A DNA stretch of 64,000 bases from Spirochaetae bacterium HGW-Spirochaetae-4 (GCA_002839335.1 PGXU01000006.1:24998-88997); one strand, 5' to 3'; positions 17,987 to 26,344 are shown, numbered from the stretch's first letter. Numbers and translations: made by a program. Notes: generated by a model not told the origin, from the letters alone.

Positions 17987-19189
17987 ATGATGCAAGTTGT
18001 GGATAAAAGGGACAGCAGAAGACAAGACTTGTTGTTGATAGTGGTTTCGATTGTATTGGGGGCCGGTTTGCTGTGTATTCCCACTGGACTCACCGACTCC
18101 GGAACATCCCACAAATCCGCCAGGACCGTCGCCACAATCCTAGAGGTGGACAATTCGTTGGTGAAGATAATTGGCCCGGTGGCTGAAGGCGCGCAACAAT
18201 TGGTGATCGGAATCACGAGAGGTCCATTCGAGGGGGAAGTACTGGAATCGACAAATGTGTTGATCGGCAAGAAGGAACTCGACAAGTTCTTCAAACCCGG
18301 AGACAGGGCATTTGTCGTGCTCGACCTGACCTCAGACCATTCCCAGGTCGCATATGCCAATATCATCGACCACTATCGCACGGACAAGACAATATTCCTG
18401 GTTCTGGTATTCTTCCTCAGTCTCATCGCAGTATCGGGATGGATTGGCTTGAAAGCCATCGTATCGTTCATATTTACAGGGATCATCATCGTAAAAGTAC
18501 TCCTTCCGGCATTCCTATGGGGAGTATCTCCCGTACTGGTCGCCTTTGGTGTAGTGACCATCCTGACTGCGGTGATCATCTTCCTTGTAGGTGGTTTGTC
18601 CAGCAAAGGTCTCGTCGCGTTCCTCGGGTCGTTCGCTGGAGTACTGACCACCATGCTGCTAGCCATCATGTTCACCCATTGGTTCCAACTCAATGGTGCG
18701 ACCAGTCCATTCTTGGAGTCGTTGACATATTCGGGATTCGGACATCTCGACCTGGTCAACATGTTCATAGCCGGAATATTCATTGCTTCTGCAGGAGCTG
18801 TTATGGATCTTGCCATGGATATCTCAGCCGCTATGTTTGAAATCCGGGAAAAGTATCCGGGTATCCCACGCACCGAGTTGTTCCGTTCTGGTCTTACAGT
18901 GGGAAGACATGCTGTCGGCACCATGACAACCACATTGCTGCTCGCCTATTCCGGAGGATACATGGGAATGTTATTGACATTCATCGCTCGCGGAGTTCCG
19001 ATGGAGAATGTCTTGAATATGGTGTATGTCTCCTCGGAACTGGTTCATACATTAGTCGGCAGTTTCGGGTTGGTATTGGTAGCCCCTTTCACAGCGATGG
19101 CGGGTAGCCTGGTAATGGTTCCTTTTGAACCACAGGAAGAGGCGGCAACGACTCCGGTGGCCACGCAAGCAGCCGATCTTGTCACATGA
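17987..19189 (+). CDS. YibE/F family membrane protein
   Basis: A 400-residue YibE/F-like protein with one N-terminal membrane segment, a small extracytoplasmic beta domain (about 45-125) and seven or so C-terminal helices starting at TIFLVLVFFLSLIAVSGWIGLKAI. The conserved block SAGAVMDLAMDISAAMFEI and the loop VGRHAVGTMTTTLLLAYSGG are present. The family function is unknown; a transport or permease role is usually assumed. I chose ATG 17987, six bases after GGAG; an in-frame TTG at 17975 also exists. The gene follows the phosphatase and may be partly co-transcribed. Confidence 0.85.
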   Translation: MMQVVDKRDSRRQDLLLIVVSIVLGAGLLCIPTGLTDSGTSHKSARTVATILEVDNSLVKIIGPVAEGAQQLVIGITRGPFEGEVLESTNVLIGKKELDKFFKPGDRAFVVLDLTSDHSQVAYANIIDHYRTDKTIFLVLVFFLSLIAVSGWIGLKAIVSFIFTGIIIVKVLLPAFLWGVSPVLVAFGVVTILTAVIIFLVGGLSSKGLVAFLGSFAGVLTTMLLAIMFTHWFQLNGATSPFLESLTYSGFGHLDLVNMFIAGIFIASAGAVMDLAMDISAAMFEIREKYPGIPRTELFRSGLTVGRHAVGTMTTTLLLAYSGGYMGMLLTFIARGVPMENVLNMVYVSSELVHTLVGSFGLVLVAPFTAMAGSLVMVPFEPQEEAATTPVATQAADLVT

Positions 19190-19198
19190 ACAAAGAAC

Positions 19199-19228
19199 GG
19201 CGTTGGTCGGGATTATCCAACCAACGCC
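19199..19228. terminator. Convergent terminator hairpin
   Basis: GGCGTTGGT and ACCAACGCC form a 9-bp stem enclosing a nested GGAT/ATCC. It lies between the ends of the YibE/F gene (plus) and the ice-binding-type gene (minus). On the minus strand TTCTTTGTT follows, so it probably serves mainly that gene. Confidence 0.55.
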
Positions 19229-19249
19229 GAATATCGATACTGTTCAGGT

Positions 19250-20023
19250 CTACGGCTGCGTGACAGTCGCCTGGTCGAGAGAAATTTCTGTCTGGGCAAA
19301 CAATCTACCGTTTACAGTCGCCAAATTGCCGACGGCAATGTTTGTCTGACACAATACATTACCTTCAAAGTGTGCTGTGGACCCCAAGGTGACAAATCCC
19401 GCTACTTGCCAGATGATATTTTCAGCTGATGCACCGCCGGAAAGAAGTACACTCTGGGCACTCGCCATGGTCAAGTTTCCCGATATCTGGAAAATCCACA
19501 CATCGGTCGAATTGCCACTGAGGGTAACATCGGTGCTTATGGTAACAGCACTATCCCACTTGTACAGTCCAGGAGCAAGCGTCAAACCACCTATTTCTCC
19601 AGCACCAAGATTCAATTCATCGACACCTACCCTACCGGCTGCGGCAGTGTATGCCGTTTCCATATTGGACACAGCTGTTGTCAAGTTGCTTGGTGTTGGC
19701 GAGGCCATATCGGCTGCATACAATCGTCCGGTCACTTGGGCCGAAGTAGCATATCCAGTGGCATCGGTCTGGGAAAAACCAGTCAGGGAACTTTCGGCTT
19801 CAGGGCTCAATCCAACATCTCCGGTTATGACCGAGTTTGGAACTGTCGAGATGCCGGTCTTGGCCAGCAGTACGTAATCTCCCGCCGCTCCGAGATCCAC
19901 CGGATCCGAACCGGTTCCCGTGTCGAGGTTTGTGTTCGAATCGCAACCGATCAGTGCGATCGACAGCAGCAGTATTGCAAACAGCGCAATACCATATCTT
20001 TTTACGTGTGTAATCTTGTTCAT
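19250..20023 (-). CDS. Ice-binding-like (DUF3494) lipoprotein
   Basis: A 257-residue exported lipoprotein: after the signal peptide the lipobox is ALIGC, and residues 28-50 are a Ser/Thr/Asp-rich spacer. The rest is one DUF3494 domain, a beta-solenoid fold known from bacterial and fungal ice-binding proteins. It begins VDLGAAGDYVLLAKTGISTV and continues with VITGDVGLSPEAESSLTGF. Later parts are GGLTLAPGLYKWDSAV, STDVWIFQISGNLTMASAQS and GRLFAQTEISLDQATV. AGGAGG lies just upstream of the ATG. Ice binding or, alternatively, adhesion is inferred from the family. A decayed second copy lies upstream. The unit ends in the hairpin at 19199-19228. Confidence 0.9.
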   Translation of the reverse strand: MNKITHVKRYGIALFAILLLSIALIGCDSNTNLDTGTGSDPVDLGAAGDYVLLAKTGISTVPNSVITGDVGLSPEAESSLTGFSQTDATGYATSAQVTGRLYAADMASPTPSNLTTAVSNMETAYTAAAGRVGVDELNLGAGEIGGLTLAPGLYKWDSAVTISTDVTLSGNSTDVWIFQISGNLTMASAQSVLLSGGASAENIIWQVAGFVTLGSTAHFEGNVLCQTNIAVGNLATVNGRLFAQTEISLDQATVTQP

Positions 20024-20187
20024 TGAAATCCTCCTGATTCCTTGTGAGTTTTCGAAAGAGCACGTGTATATGCTCCATTCATGTCGCGTCCTTGAAGTCT
20101 CCTACGGACTTCATATGCCTCCTTTCTCAAATCAAGAGGGTCAGGTGTTTATGCTGAGGTTGATTGTTTTGATTAGTAGCTTTGGAT
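20024..20187. other. Upstream region of the ice-binding-type gene
   Basis: This leader contains a TGAAGTC/GACTTCA hairpin at 20093-20113. An AGGAGG (minus, 20123-20118) sits only three bases before an ATG that opens an 11-codon frame (20114-20079), and a further 20-codon frame ends at the ice-binding start codon. They could be leader peptides, but the AGGAGG spacing is poor and I do not call them genes. Confidence 0.3.
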
Positions 20188-20472
20188 TTAGGTGTTGCGA
20201 GGGGCACCTCGCAACACCACCACCCAAGGGAACGGATACCGTCCCCGTTTGTATAACTCGAGAAACCAGAGAGAAGGCTCTGCTTCAGGTAGTATGATCA
20301 AGTGGAACTCGCCTGGTGAATGCGACACAACCGAAGCACTGGCGCTGCTCAAATTCATTGATATCCGGAAAAGCCATACATCGGTCGGATGGCCGACAAC
20401 GGCAACTTCCGAACTGCCCATTGCAGCACAAGTCCACTTGTTTTCGGACTGAACAGCTTTCACTTCGGTCAA
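20188..20472 (-). pseudogene. Decayed fragment of a second DUF3494 ice-binding-like gene
   Basis: The open frame reads NKW-(19 residues)-TDVWLFRISMNLSSASASVV. It aligns without gaps to the intact gene 270 bases away, where YKW is also followed by 19 residues up to TDVWIFQISGNLTMASAQS. Upstream and downstream parts of the domain are missing and the frame ends in unrelated residues, so this is a leftover of the central part of a tandem copy. Confidence 0.75.
20191..20218. repeat. 12-bp perfect hairpin
   Basis: GGTGTTGCGAGG and CCTCGCAACACC flank the loop GGCA. It lies at the 3' side of the decayed ice-binding fragment and may be that gene's old terminator, although no T-tract follows. Confidence 0.5.
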
Positions 20473-20706
20473 TGCCTCGTGAAAGACTTCTTCTTGATTC
20501 TAATAATATTCGACAATGCAATTTTTGTCAATCAATATTTATTAATATTTATCAATTAAAATTATTTGATGTTATTATCTGATAGTTTTAAGCATTTAAA
20601 ATCTTTCTATAATTAAATATACGGAAATAAATCATTATCCATCACTTTCTATTAAGTAAAGGTGGTAAGAATTAATTTCAAATTATCTATTGATTGTTTA
20701 CAACTT
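20473..20706. other. AT-rich stretch before the HTH gene
   Basis: The sequence is strongly AT-rich, especially 20500-20690, and presumably holds the promoter of the HTH gene. An AGGTGG at 20660-20665 is the only ribosome-site-like sequence, and it has no well-placed ATG behind it. I see no other feature. Confidence 0.4.
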
Positions 20707-20925
20707 ATGGCTGATAATAATGGAATGACACACTTATTGAATCAAGTTTTAACCTTACAGGAATGTTCGGTGTATCTGAAGATCGCTGAGTCTACCATTT
20801 ACGTTCTCGCACGCAATGGTAAGATTCCTTGCCAGAAGGTTGGCAGGAATTGGCGATTTCGCAAGGAAGCCCTGGATCGCTGGTTGGAGGGTGAAGAAGT
20901 TTCTAGTATCAATGGTTCCAAATAA
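20707..20925 (+). CDS. Excisionase-like helix-turn-helix protein (HTH_17)
   Basis: A 72-residue DNA-binding protein. The core LTLQECSVYLKIAESTIYVL followed by ARNGKIPCQKVGRNWRFRKE is the MerR-like winged HTH of excisionases and plasmid or phage regulators. ALDRWLEG completes the domain. The start is uncertain: ATG 20707 lacks a ribosome site, while GTG 20662 would add 15 residues. It stands alone, with AT-rich flanks and a good terminator. No integrase is next to it, so it could be a relic of a mobile element or a stand-alone regulator. Confidence 0.75.
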   Translation: MADNNGMTHLLNQVLTLQECSVYLKIAESTIYVLARNGKIPCQKVGRNWRFRKEALDRWLEGEEVSSINGSK

Positions 20926-21029
20926 TGGATTGTATAGTATGTGTTCTTGATCCATCGATTCCGGTTGCTGGTGATCGGTTGTCGAATTGACCCGATTTCC
21001 GGTTGTGTGTTTGCCTATACACAAAGATA

Positions 21030-21080
21030 CCAGTCTATCGTCCCTATACACCAATTGGGCAATAGACTGGAATTTTTTTA
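21030..21080 (+). terminator. Intrinsic terminator of the HTH gene
   Basis: CCAGTCTAT (from 21030) pairs with ATAGACTGG (21062-21070) and is followed by AATTTTTTTA. This is the clearest intrinsic terminator on the plus strand of the window. Confidence 0.8.
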
Positions 21081-21121
21081 TCCTGTCGTAGTACTCGGTT
21101 TTCCGGGTATGGTCTCCCGGA

Positions 21122-21904
21122 TCATTGGGCCGAGTAGGAAATCGCGACACTCGCGCTGAGTGCCCTGCTTTTCGCATCGAAGACATCCAAAGCACGCAAG
21201 TCTGCAGAAAAATACACGGTTTTTGCGAATCGGAGCGGAAGCAACCGTATCCCGAGATTGAGCATCCCCCTGGAGACTGCATTTCCCCCGCTTGGCGATA
21301 CGCTGTACGAGGTATTGCCGAAATCAATCAGGAAGTCAACCTTCTCCTTGAATACCCCAGGGAACAGGGCGGCTTGGAAACCCATACCAAAATCGATATC
21401 GGTGGAAAGCGGCTCATCGAACGTATATCCAATGAGCAAGGTTGTCTTCGAAGGCCAATCGATGAAAGTGCTGGTGAATGTCGAGGCCAGGTATGCCTGT
21501 GCGGCCCAGACCGGGGTATCGGTTGCCCGTAGCATCTGCCCAACCAATCCGAAGGTAAGCGAACTGTTCCGACTCTTTGCGAATCGCCATTTCCCACCAA
21601 ACAGGATATCGGTCTCATCCGAAATATCTATCGCCAGGCTCAACTCCAGGTTCTTGGCGAATCCCAATTGGAAATAGGGCACATGGGCATACGAACCGGT
21701 AAAGATTCCCGAATAACCGGTTGTGATACTCAACTTCTCTCCGTTCCAGGCCGGTTCGGCACTTGGAATGACGATATACCCATTCGATCCGCTGATGGTG
21801 GCATTGCCGGACAACCGGGTATCTTCACTTGAGGAGACTTCGGCAAATAAGCTCGCCGAAAACAAAATCAGTATCCCAACAAACAAGAGATTTCTTTTAT
21901 TCAT
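21122..21904 (-). CDS. Exported beta-rich protein, probably outer-membrane, unknown function
   Basis: I do not recognise a named family with certainty. The 260-residue product has a signal peptide (LLFVGILILFSASLFA-EV) and then alternating polar/aromatic strands with no membrane helix, such as NGYIVIPSAEPAWNGEKLSI and LELSLAIDISDETDILFGGK. The ending ALSASVAISYSAQ looks like a terminal beta strand. The N-terminal pattern has a faint resemblance to YjbH-like outer-membrane proteins. I chose ATG 21904, preceded by GGAAGG. DUF3185 lies 76 bases upstream in the same direction and may share the transcript. Confidence 0.6.
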   Translation of the reverse strand: MNKRNLLFVGILILFSASLFAEVSSSEDTRLSGNATISGSNGYIVIPSAEPAWNGEKLSITTGYSGIFTGSYAHVPYFQLGFAKNLELSLAIDISDETDILFGGKWRFAKSRNSSLTFGLVGQMLRATDTPVWAAQAYLASTFTSTFIDWPSKTTLLIGYTFDEPLSTDIDFGMGFQAALFPGVFKEKVDFLIDFGNTSYSVSPSGGNAVSRGMLNLGIRLLPLRFAKTVYFSADLRALDVFDAKSRALSASVAISYSAQ

Positions 21905-21980
21905 ACAATCCTTCCCAAGAAACGTGATCCACTGCACAGGTAGCGGAACTTGCCCACACCTGCACAGGGACACGACGGCG

Positions 21981-22187
21981 TCAACTACGACTACCGACCA
22001 AAACGAATAGTCCGGAAACTACTGCAGCCGCTCCTCCGATAAAATACCAGAGAGTCTCTTTTGTGAAGCTGGCTCCGAAAAACGTGCGGACCGAATCGCT
22101 TACGGAACGGGAAGCGAAGTAACCGGCGACTATGAGTGCACCGCCCCCCACAACCAACAAGATACCGAAAATTCTTGAAACGCCCAT
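21981..22187 (-). CDS. DUF3185 small membrane protein
   Basis: A 68-residue protein with two membrane helices: MGVSRIFGILLVVGGGALIV at the N-terminus and WYFIGGAAAVVSGLFVLVG at the C-terminus. Between them is the family-typical soluble piece RSVSDSVRTFFGASFTKETL. Function unknown; such proteins are small inner-membrane proteins found widely. AAGGAAA lies upstream of the ATG. Confidence 0.8.
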   Translation of the reverse strand: MGVSRIFGILLVVGGGALIVAGYFASRSVSDSVRTFFGASFTKETLWYFIGGAAAVVSGLFVLVGSRS

Positions 22188-22612
22188 GATATGTTTCCTT
22201 ATGATTTTGTATCCCCCAGGCCACCAATGACCTGCATGGAAGTTGACACCGAATGAGTTGCCCGGACAATGGTACCTTCCAATTCATGAAGTCCACCCCT
22301 CCAGGTGCATCAACGGAAACGAACGTTGTTTCCCTCTCCCACAAACAGCATGTAAAAAATTATTCGTATGGTTGCTTCAGTAACCACAGTCCAGTGAAAA
22401 TCGAAGCGATTGAATTGATGGAAATTACATATTAATAATTTTTAACATATTTGATTATACATTATTGACAGTTATTTGTATATATTGATATTTATTAATT
22501 GAAATTAATTCTTTTTGATAATTTTTCAGTGAAAACACCTAGCATATTCACACGTATTGTCTGTTCATACGAGGAATTCACCGCATGAAGTGTGGCAAGA
22601 AGGAGGCTAACC
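22188..22612. other. Gene-less stretch with an AT-rich promoter-like segment
   Basis: From 22188 to 22430 I see nothing supportable beyond the DUF3185 upstream region. From 22430 to 22530 the sequence is very AT-rich, with TTGACA at 22465-22470 and AT-rich -10-like bases around 22488-22495. This could start a plus-strand transcript over the tiny ORF at 22613. Confidence 0.35.
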
Positions 22613-22675
22613 ATGACATATAGGTTTGAGGATTTTGCACAGAGGACTAGCAAACACGTGTATAGAGAAGCATGA
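22613..22675 (+). CDS. Possible 20-residue micro-protein with strong ribosome site
   Basis: AAGGAGG stands seven bases before an ATG opening a 20-codon frame, MTYRFEDFAQRTSKHVYREA, with no membrane segment. It ends 18 bases before the end of the convergent GGDEF gene. A second frame starting at ATG 22585 (12 codons, after GAGGAATT) overlaps its ribosome site out of phase, as in leader-peptide arrangements. Two well-placed ribosome sites in an otherwise empty AT-rich gap are the only evidence. Homology is unknown. Confidence 0.35.
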   Translation: MTYRFEDFAQRTSKHVYREA

Positions 22676-22693
22676 TCCCGTCTGACCAACAAG

Positions 22694-23722
22694 TTACATG
22701 ACTACCCTATCCTTTCCTGATTGTTTTGCTTTGAACAGGGATGCATCCGCAGTTGCCAAGAGGCCCTCCCGAGTCGATCCGTGTTCCGGGAACAGCGCCA
22801 ATCCCTGCGATATGGTGCATGGCCCCACGGATTTTCCACTGTACCGGATATCAAGCTCCTTCACCTTGGAGCGGAGTGACTCGGCTACATCGGCCAACGA
22901 CTCGTGTGTAGCCCCGAGTAGGATCACCGCAAACTCATCCCCGCCGAATCGGCAGACGATATCGGCCATGTGCACCTGCTCGAACAGGAAATTCGCTATG
23001 CTTTGCAGGACAAGATCTCCGGCGGCATGTCCGAACCGGTCGTTGTAGCTTTTGAAATTGTCGACATCGACGAGAATGAGTCCGACGGTATATTCCGTGC
23101 GTATACCACGAAGCAACTTGTTGTCGAGCGTCTCGTCGAAATAACGGCGATTGAACAAACCGGTCAAGTGATCCCGGATCGAGTTCTCCTGCAACTGCTC
23201 CATTTGCTGTTTCAACACATAGTTCACAGCAATGCTGAGGACCGAGACGATCAGGATATAACAGAGGAAACTTGGCCAATTGATTATGGATGATGCCGGA
23301 ACGTGGGCCACGATAACCACAAGTCCGATATACTGGGCTACCGCAAGGACAACGGTAATTGCCATTGGCAAGAGGATACTCGAGAGCATCACCGAAATCG
23401 TCACATACACCAGGGGAACGAAATCGCTTGTACCGATAGCCGGATCGAGCAGAAGCGACCCCCATACCCCCAGTACCGAGACACCGACTGTCGCCACCAC
23501 GGAAAGGTGATATCTACCGAGACGACCCAATGCGAATGCGGCCGCTACCAGGACAAGTAGGCTGAGGATCAGACCAAGATACCTGCCGCGCCTGGGTGTT
23601 CCTTCCGGACTGACCACCAGCACAAGTACGAACGCTCCAATCATCAAAAACATGATAGAGAGTTGAACCCAAAAGAGAAGATGTTCCTGAATGCTCCTCC
23701 GTCCAATTGTATTCATGGTCAT
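22694..23722 (-). CDS. Membrane-anchored diguanylate cyclase
   Basis: Makes cyclic di-GMP from two GTP. The 342-residue protein has six N-terminal membrane helices (about 15-175), a short coiled linker (QQMEQLQENSIRDHLTGLFN) and a GGDEF domain with intact RFGGDEF at residues 258-264. The inhibitory I-site position, RxxD in feedback-controlled enzymes, reads HMAD, so product inhibition is probably lost. A stand-alone gene, divergent from arsM. ATG 23722 was chosen from the RRSIQEH start of the first helix; a second ATG six bases later is possible. Confidence 0.92.
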   Translation of the reverse strand: MTMNTIGRRSIQEHLLFWVQLSIMFLMIGAFVLVLVVSPEGTPRRGRYLGLILSLLVLVAAAFALGRLGRYHLSVVATVGVSVLGVWGSLLLDPAIGTSDFVPLVYVTISVMLSSILLPMAITVVLAVAQYIGLVVIVAHVPASSIINWPSFLCYILIVSVLSIAVNYVLKQQMEQLQENSIRDHLTGLFNRRYFDETLDNKLLRGIRTEYTVGLILVDVDNFKSYNDRFGHAAGDLVLQSIANFLFEQVHMADIVCRFGGDEFAVILLGATHESLADVAESLRSKVKELDIRYSGKSVGPCTISQGLALFPEHGSTREGLLATADASLFKAKQSGKDRVVM

Positions 23723-23861
23723 ATCCCATGCGACCTTTTCAACAAGATCACAGGTGTCAGTATAGCATGCACATACATGCACATGTACAAATTTTTGAAG
23801 ACCCTCCCATCATCCAAGGCCTCCCACCCATTGCCGGAAACTTTCCGCGGAATTTTTCATA

Positions 23862-23890
23862 TTGATAATTTTCTATATATACAGTACATT
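23862..23890 (+). promoter_or_regulatory. Promoter of arsM
   Basis: TTGATA and TACATT are separated by 17 bases; the predicted start is near 23897, giving a leader of about 12 bases. About 80 bases upstream lies a tandem 10-bp direct repeat CATGCACATA/CATGCACATG (23766-23785). I see no ArsR box. Confidence 0.55.
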
Positions 23891-23908
23891 CTGCACAAGG
23901 AGCTACCT

Positions 23909-24709
23909 ATGAAACATGACCAGGATGAGATTCGCCACTACATTCGGAAAAAATATGCCGCTATCGCAACATCAGCAAAGACTGAAGGCGGGGGATGCTG
24001 CTCCGGCGAATGCGCTTGTGGACAATCCACACCGAGTATCGCGGAGACATCGGCGGTCTTGGGGTATACCGATACCGATGTGGCAACAATTCCCGAAGGG
24101 GCCAACATGGGTCTCGGTTGCGGCAGTCCCCTCACCTTCGCGTCGGTCAAACCGGGAGAGGTGGTGCTCGACCTGGGTAGCGGAGGTGGAATCGATTGTT
24201 TCATCGCACGAAAGCTGGTTGGAGAAACCGGTTCGGTGATCGGCGTGGACATGTCCCCTGAAATGATCGAGTTGGCCAGGAAGAACCTCAGAAAGACAGG
24301 ATATCCGAACATCGGATTCCGATTGGGGGAGATCGAACACCTGCCGGTTGCAGACGGATCGGTCGATGTGGTTATCTCCAATTGTGTAGTAAACCTCTCA
24401 TTGGACAAACAACAGGTATTCAACGAGACATACCGCGTCCTGAAAGCGGGTGGCCGTCTGGCAATCTCGGATATCGTCGCGACAGCAGAACTTCCAGTCG
24501 AGATGCAGGAGGACCTGAGGATGCATGCCGGATGCGTCGCCGGAGCAGAACATTACCTCGTCATACGGCACATGTTGGAACGATCGGGATTTTCCGATAT
24601 CCGGTTGTATCCGAAGGATTCCAGCAAGGAGATATTGAACAACTGGGTACCCGATGGCAATCTGGAGGACTATGTCGCATCCTACATGATCGAAGCGACC
24701 AAGGCCTGA
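23909..24709 (+). CDS. arsM: Arsenite S-adenosylmethionine methyltransferase
   Basis: Methylates trivalent arsenic, giving volatile or exportable methylarsenicals. It has 266 residues. SAM-binding motif I is VVLDLGSGGGIDCF near residues 86-98. The three arsenic-binding cysteines of the family fit Cys71 (GLGCGSP), Cys159 (ISNCVVNL) and Cys209 (HAGCVAGA). The N-terminus carries an additional cluster GGGCCSGECACG at residues 27-38. ATG 23909 follows AAGGAG. The gene stands alone with no arsR or efflux gene beside it; its stop is 18 bases from the convergent flavoprotein gene. Confidence 0.92.
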   Translation: MKHDQDEIRHYIRKKYAAIATSAKTEGGGCCSGECACGQSTPSIAETSAVLGYTDTDVATIPEGANMGLGCGSPLTFASVKPGEVVLDLGSGGGIDCFIARKLVGETGSVIGVDMSPEMIELARKNLRKTGYPNIGFRLGEIEHLPVADGSVDVVISNCVVNLSLDKQQVFNETYRVLKAGGRLAISDIVATAELPVEMQEDLRMHAGCVAGAEHYLVIRHMLERSGFSDIRLYPKDSSKEILNNWVPDGNLEDYVASYMIEATKA

Positions 24710-24727
24710 CCAGCATCGGGAAAGCTA

Positions 24728-26344
24728 CTACCGTCGCTTTGACAAACGTTTAACAGCCGTATCGGCCGCAAGCTTGCCAGTGAGTACGGAAATCGGCAAT
24801 CCCGAGGGACTGAATACCCATTGCCCAGCTTGCAACACGTCGGGAATCGGCGTGAATATTGATTTTCCAATCTTCCCCATCGAGTGCATAACCGGCATGG
24901 AGTCGTTGGTGAACGCCCAACCGGTGATGGCACCATCGGTATTGCTCGTCATCCGTTCGATCGTGAGCGGTGTCGAGGAGAACCGGTCGATAATGGATCT
25001 ACCCAATTCGGGGAACAACGTCTCGGAAAGGATTGCGATCATGGCGTCTTCGCAATAGGTCTTGAACTCCTCATACCAATGGGCATCCGCAACGTAGCGC
25101 ACAATATCGTAATCGAATAGCGTGCTTATGATCAGGGCGGTCTTTCCCTCCGGTGCCAAGCTGTCATCCCGCATCGCGGGAATTGAAATCTCATACGTGG
25201 TATAGGTGAAATATTGGTGCAACCAACGTTGTACCACCAGTTTGCCCTCCCCTTGCAGTTTCCCTGCCGGAGAAGAAATCAACTCCCGCAATTCTTCGGT
25301 GGCTATTTGCGACAATCCGGGTCTGGATGGAGTATAGAACAGATGCGCACTCGAGATGGATTTGAAATAGTCCAACGGCAAATCGACGGATAGGTACAAG
25401 GTGAAGATGGAATCACCACCCCGCTTGTCCAACAGCTCTGCCCGGCGCATGAGCAGGGTCTCGCGCAGGCGTTGGTCGGGAAGCTCATCGTAATCGATGC
25501 TCGCATACAAAGACTTGAGGTCGGCGGCCCATACGAGTTGCCGATATTCGTACACGACTCCGTCCCGGTCGACGGCGGTGTGCCCGATCGGATCAAGTTG
25601 TGTTATGGTGGTATCGGTCTTCACCTGCCCGCCATGGTCTCCGATGAACTTCGACAAGGCCTGGGGAATCGCTTTGGTCCCACCCTTGGGATAATTGTAA
25701 TCGAGATACAAGCTGAAGTAGCTCAGAGCGAAAAAAGTAGGGGTTTCCTTGAAGAAATGCTGTGCGATGATATCGATCAGGGATTGGTTGTCGGTGAACC
25801 GCTGCAAGTATGTATTCACCGGTTCATGCAACCGGGAGATCTTTGGCATGGAGCCGAGGTACCGGAACAACCAAGGCAGTAGGGTCGATACCATATACGA
25901 CAAGCTGTACGATTCCAGGAACAAAGGATTCTCTATGCCGTACAGGATGTCCATGTATCCCATGATCTTCCGTATTTCCTGTACAATCCGTGCAATGTCG
26001 TCCTTGTTGTCGGGGAACAATCTACAGAGCAGCCCTTCATAATCGGCGAGGCTTTGTGGTGTATCCACTGCGATCATGTCATCGGCCACACCGAGGGACA
26101 CCGCACTGCGCACAAATTCCAATTCGATGCCCAATTGTTTGAGCATGGGAAAAATGATTCCCGAATTCTCAATGGAACGGATGCCTTGGTCGAACACAAA
26201 CCCATTGCGCACGAATGAATTGACGTGGCCTCCCACCGAGGGTTGCTGTTCACACACCATAACCGAATGCCCGGCCCTCGCACAGTATGCGGCGGTGGTC
26301 AAACCAGCCACTCCTCCCCCAACCACAAGAATATCGTAGAGCAT
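24728..26344 (-). CDS. CrtI/phytoene desaturase-like FAD oxidoreductase
   Basis: A 538-residue flavoprotein of the phytoene desaturase/amine-oxidase superfamily. The N-terminal dinucleotide motif is DILVVGGGVAGLTTAAYCAR, followed by the family RxGxxF-type segment GGHVNSFVRNGFVFDQGI. The C-terminal FAD motif is VLQAGQWVFSPSGLPISVLT. The substrate cannot be told: no carotenoid genes (crtB, crtE) lie nearby, so lipid or polyprenoid oxidation/isomerisation is as likely as carotenoid desaturation. ATG 26344 fits the beta strand of the first motif and has GGAGAGG upstream. It stands alone, divergent from pckG. Confidence 0.85.
   Translation of the reverse strand: MLYDILVVGGGVAGLTTAAYCARAGHSVMVCEQQPSVGGHVNSFVRNGFVFDQGIRSIENSGIIFPMLKQLGIELEFVRSAVSLGVADDMIAVDTPQSLADYEGLLCRLFPDNKDDIARIVQEIRKIMGYMDILYGIENPLFLESYSLSYMVSTLLPWLFRYLGSMPKISRLHEPVNTYLQRFTDNQSLIDIIAQHFFKETPTFFALSYFSLYLDYNYPKGGTKAIPQALSKFIGDHGGQVKTDTTITQLDPIGHTAVDRDGVVYEYRQLVWAADLKSLYASIDYDELPDQRLRETLLMRRAELLDKRGGDSIFTLYLSVDLPLDYFKSISSAHLFYTPSRPGLSQIATEELRELISSPAGKLQGEGKLVVQRWLHQYFTYTTYEISIPAMRDDSLAPEGKTALIISTLFDYDIVRYVADAHWYEEFKTYCEDAMIAILSETLFPELGRSIIDRFSSTPLTIERMTSNTDGAITGWAFTNDSMPVMHSMGKIGKSIFTPIPDVLQAGQWVFSPSGLPISVLTGKLAADTAVKRLSKRR

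Noticed and set aside
20079..20114. 11-codon leader peptide before the ice-binding gene
   Set aside because: AGGAGG is only three bases from the ATG, too close for efficient initiation; kept only as a note on the region.
22495..22692. 65-codon minus-strand frame downstream of the GGDEF gene
   Set aside because: No ribosome site, Cys/Leu-rich odd composition, and it lies in an AT-rich gap; no family resemblance.
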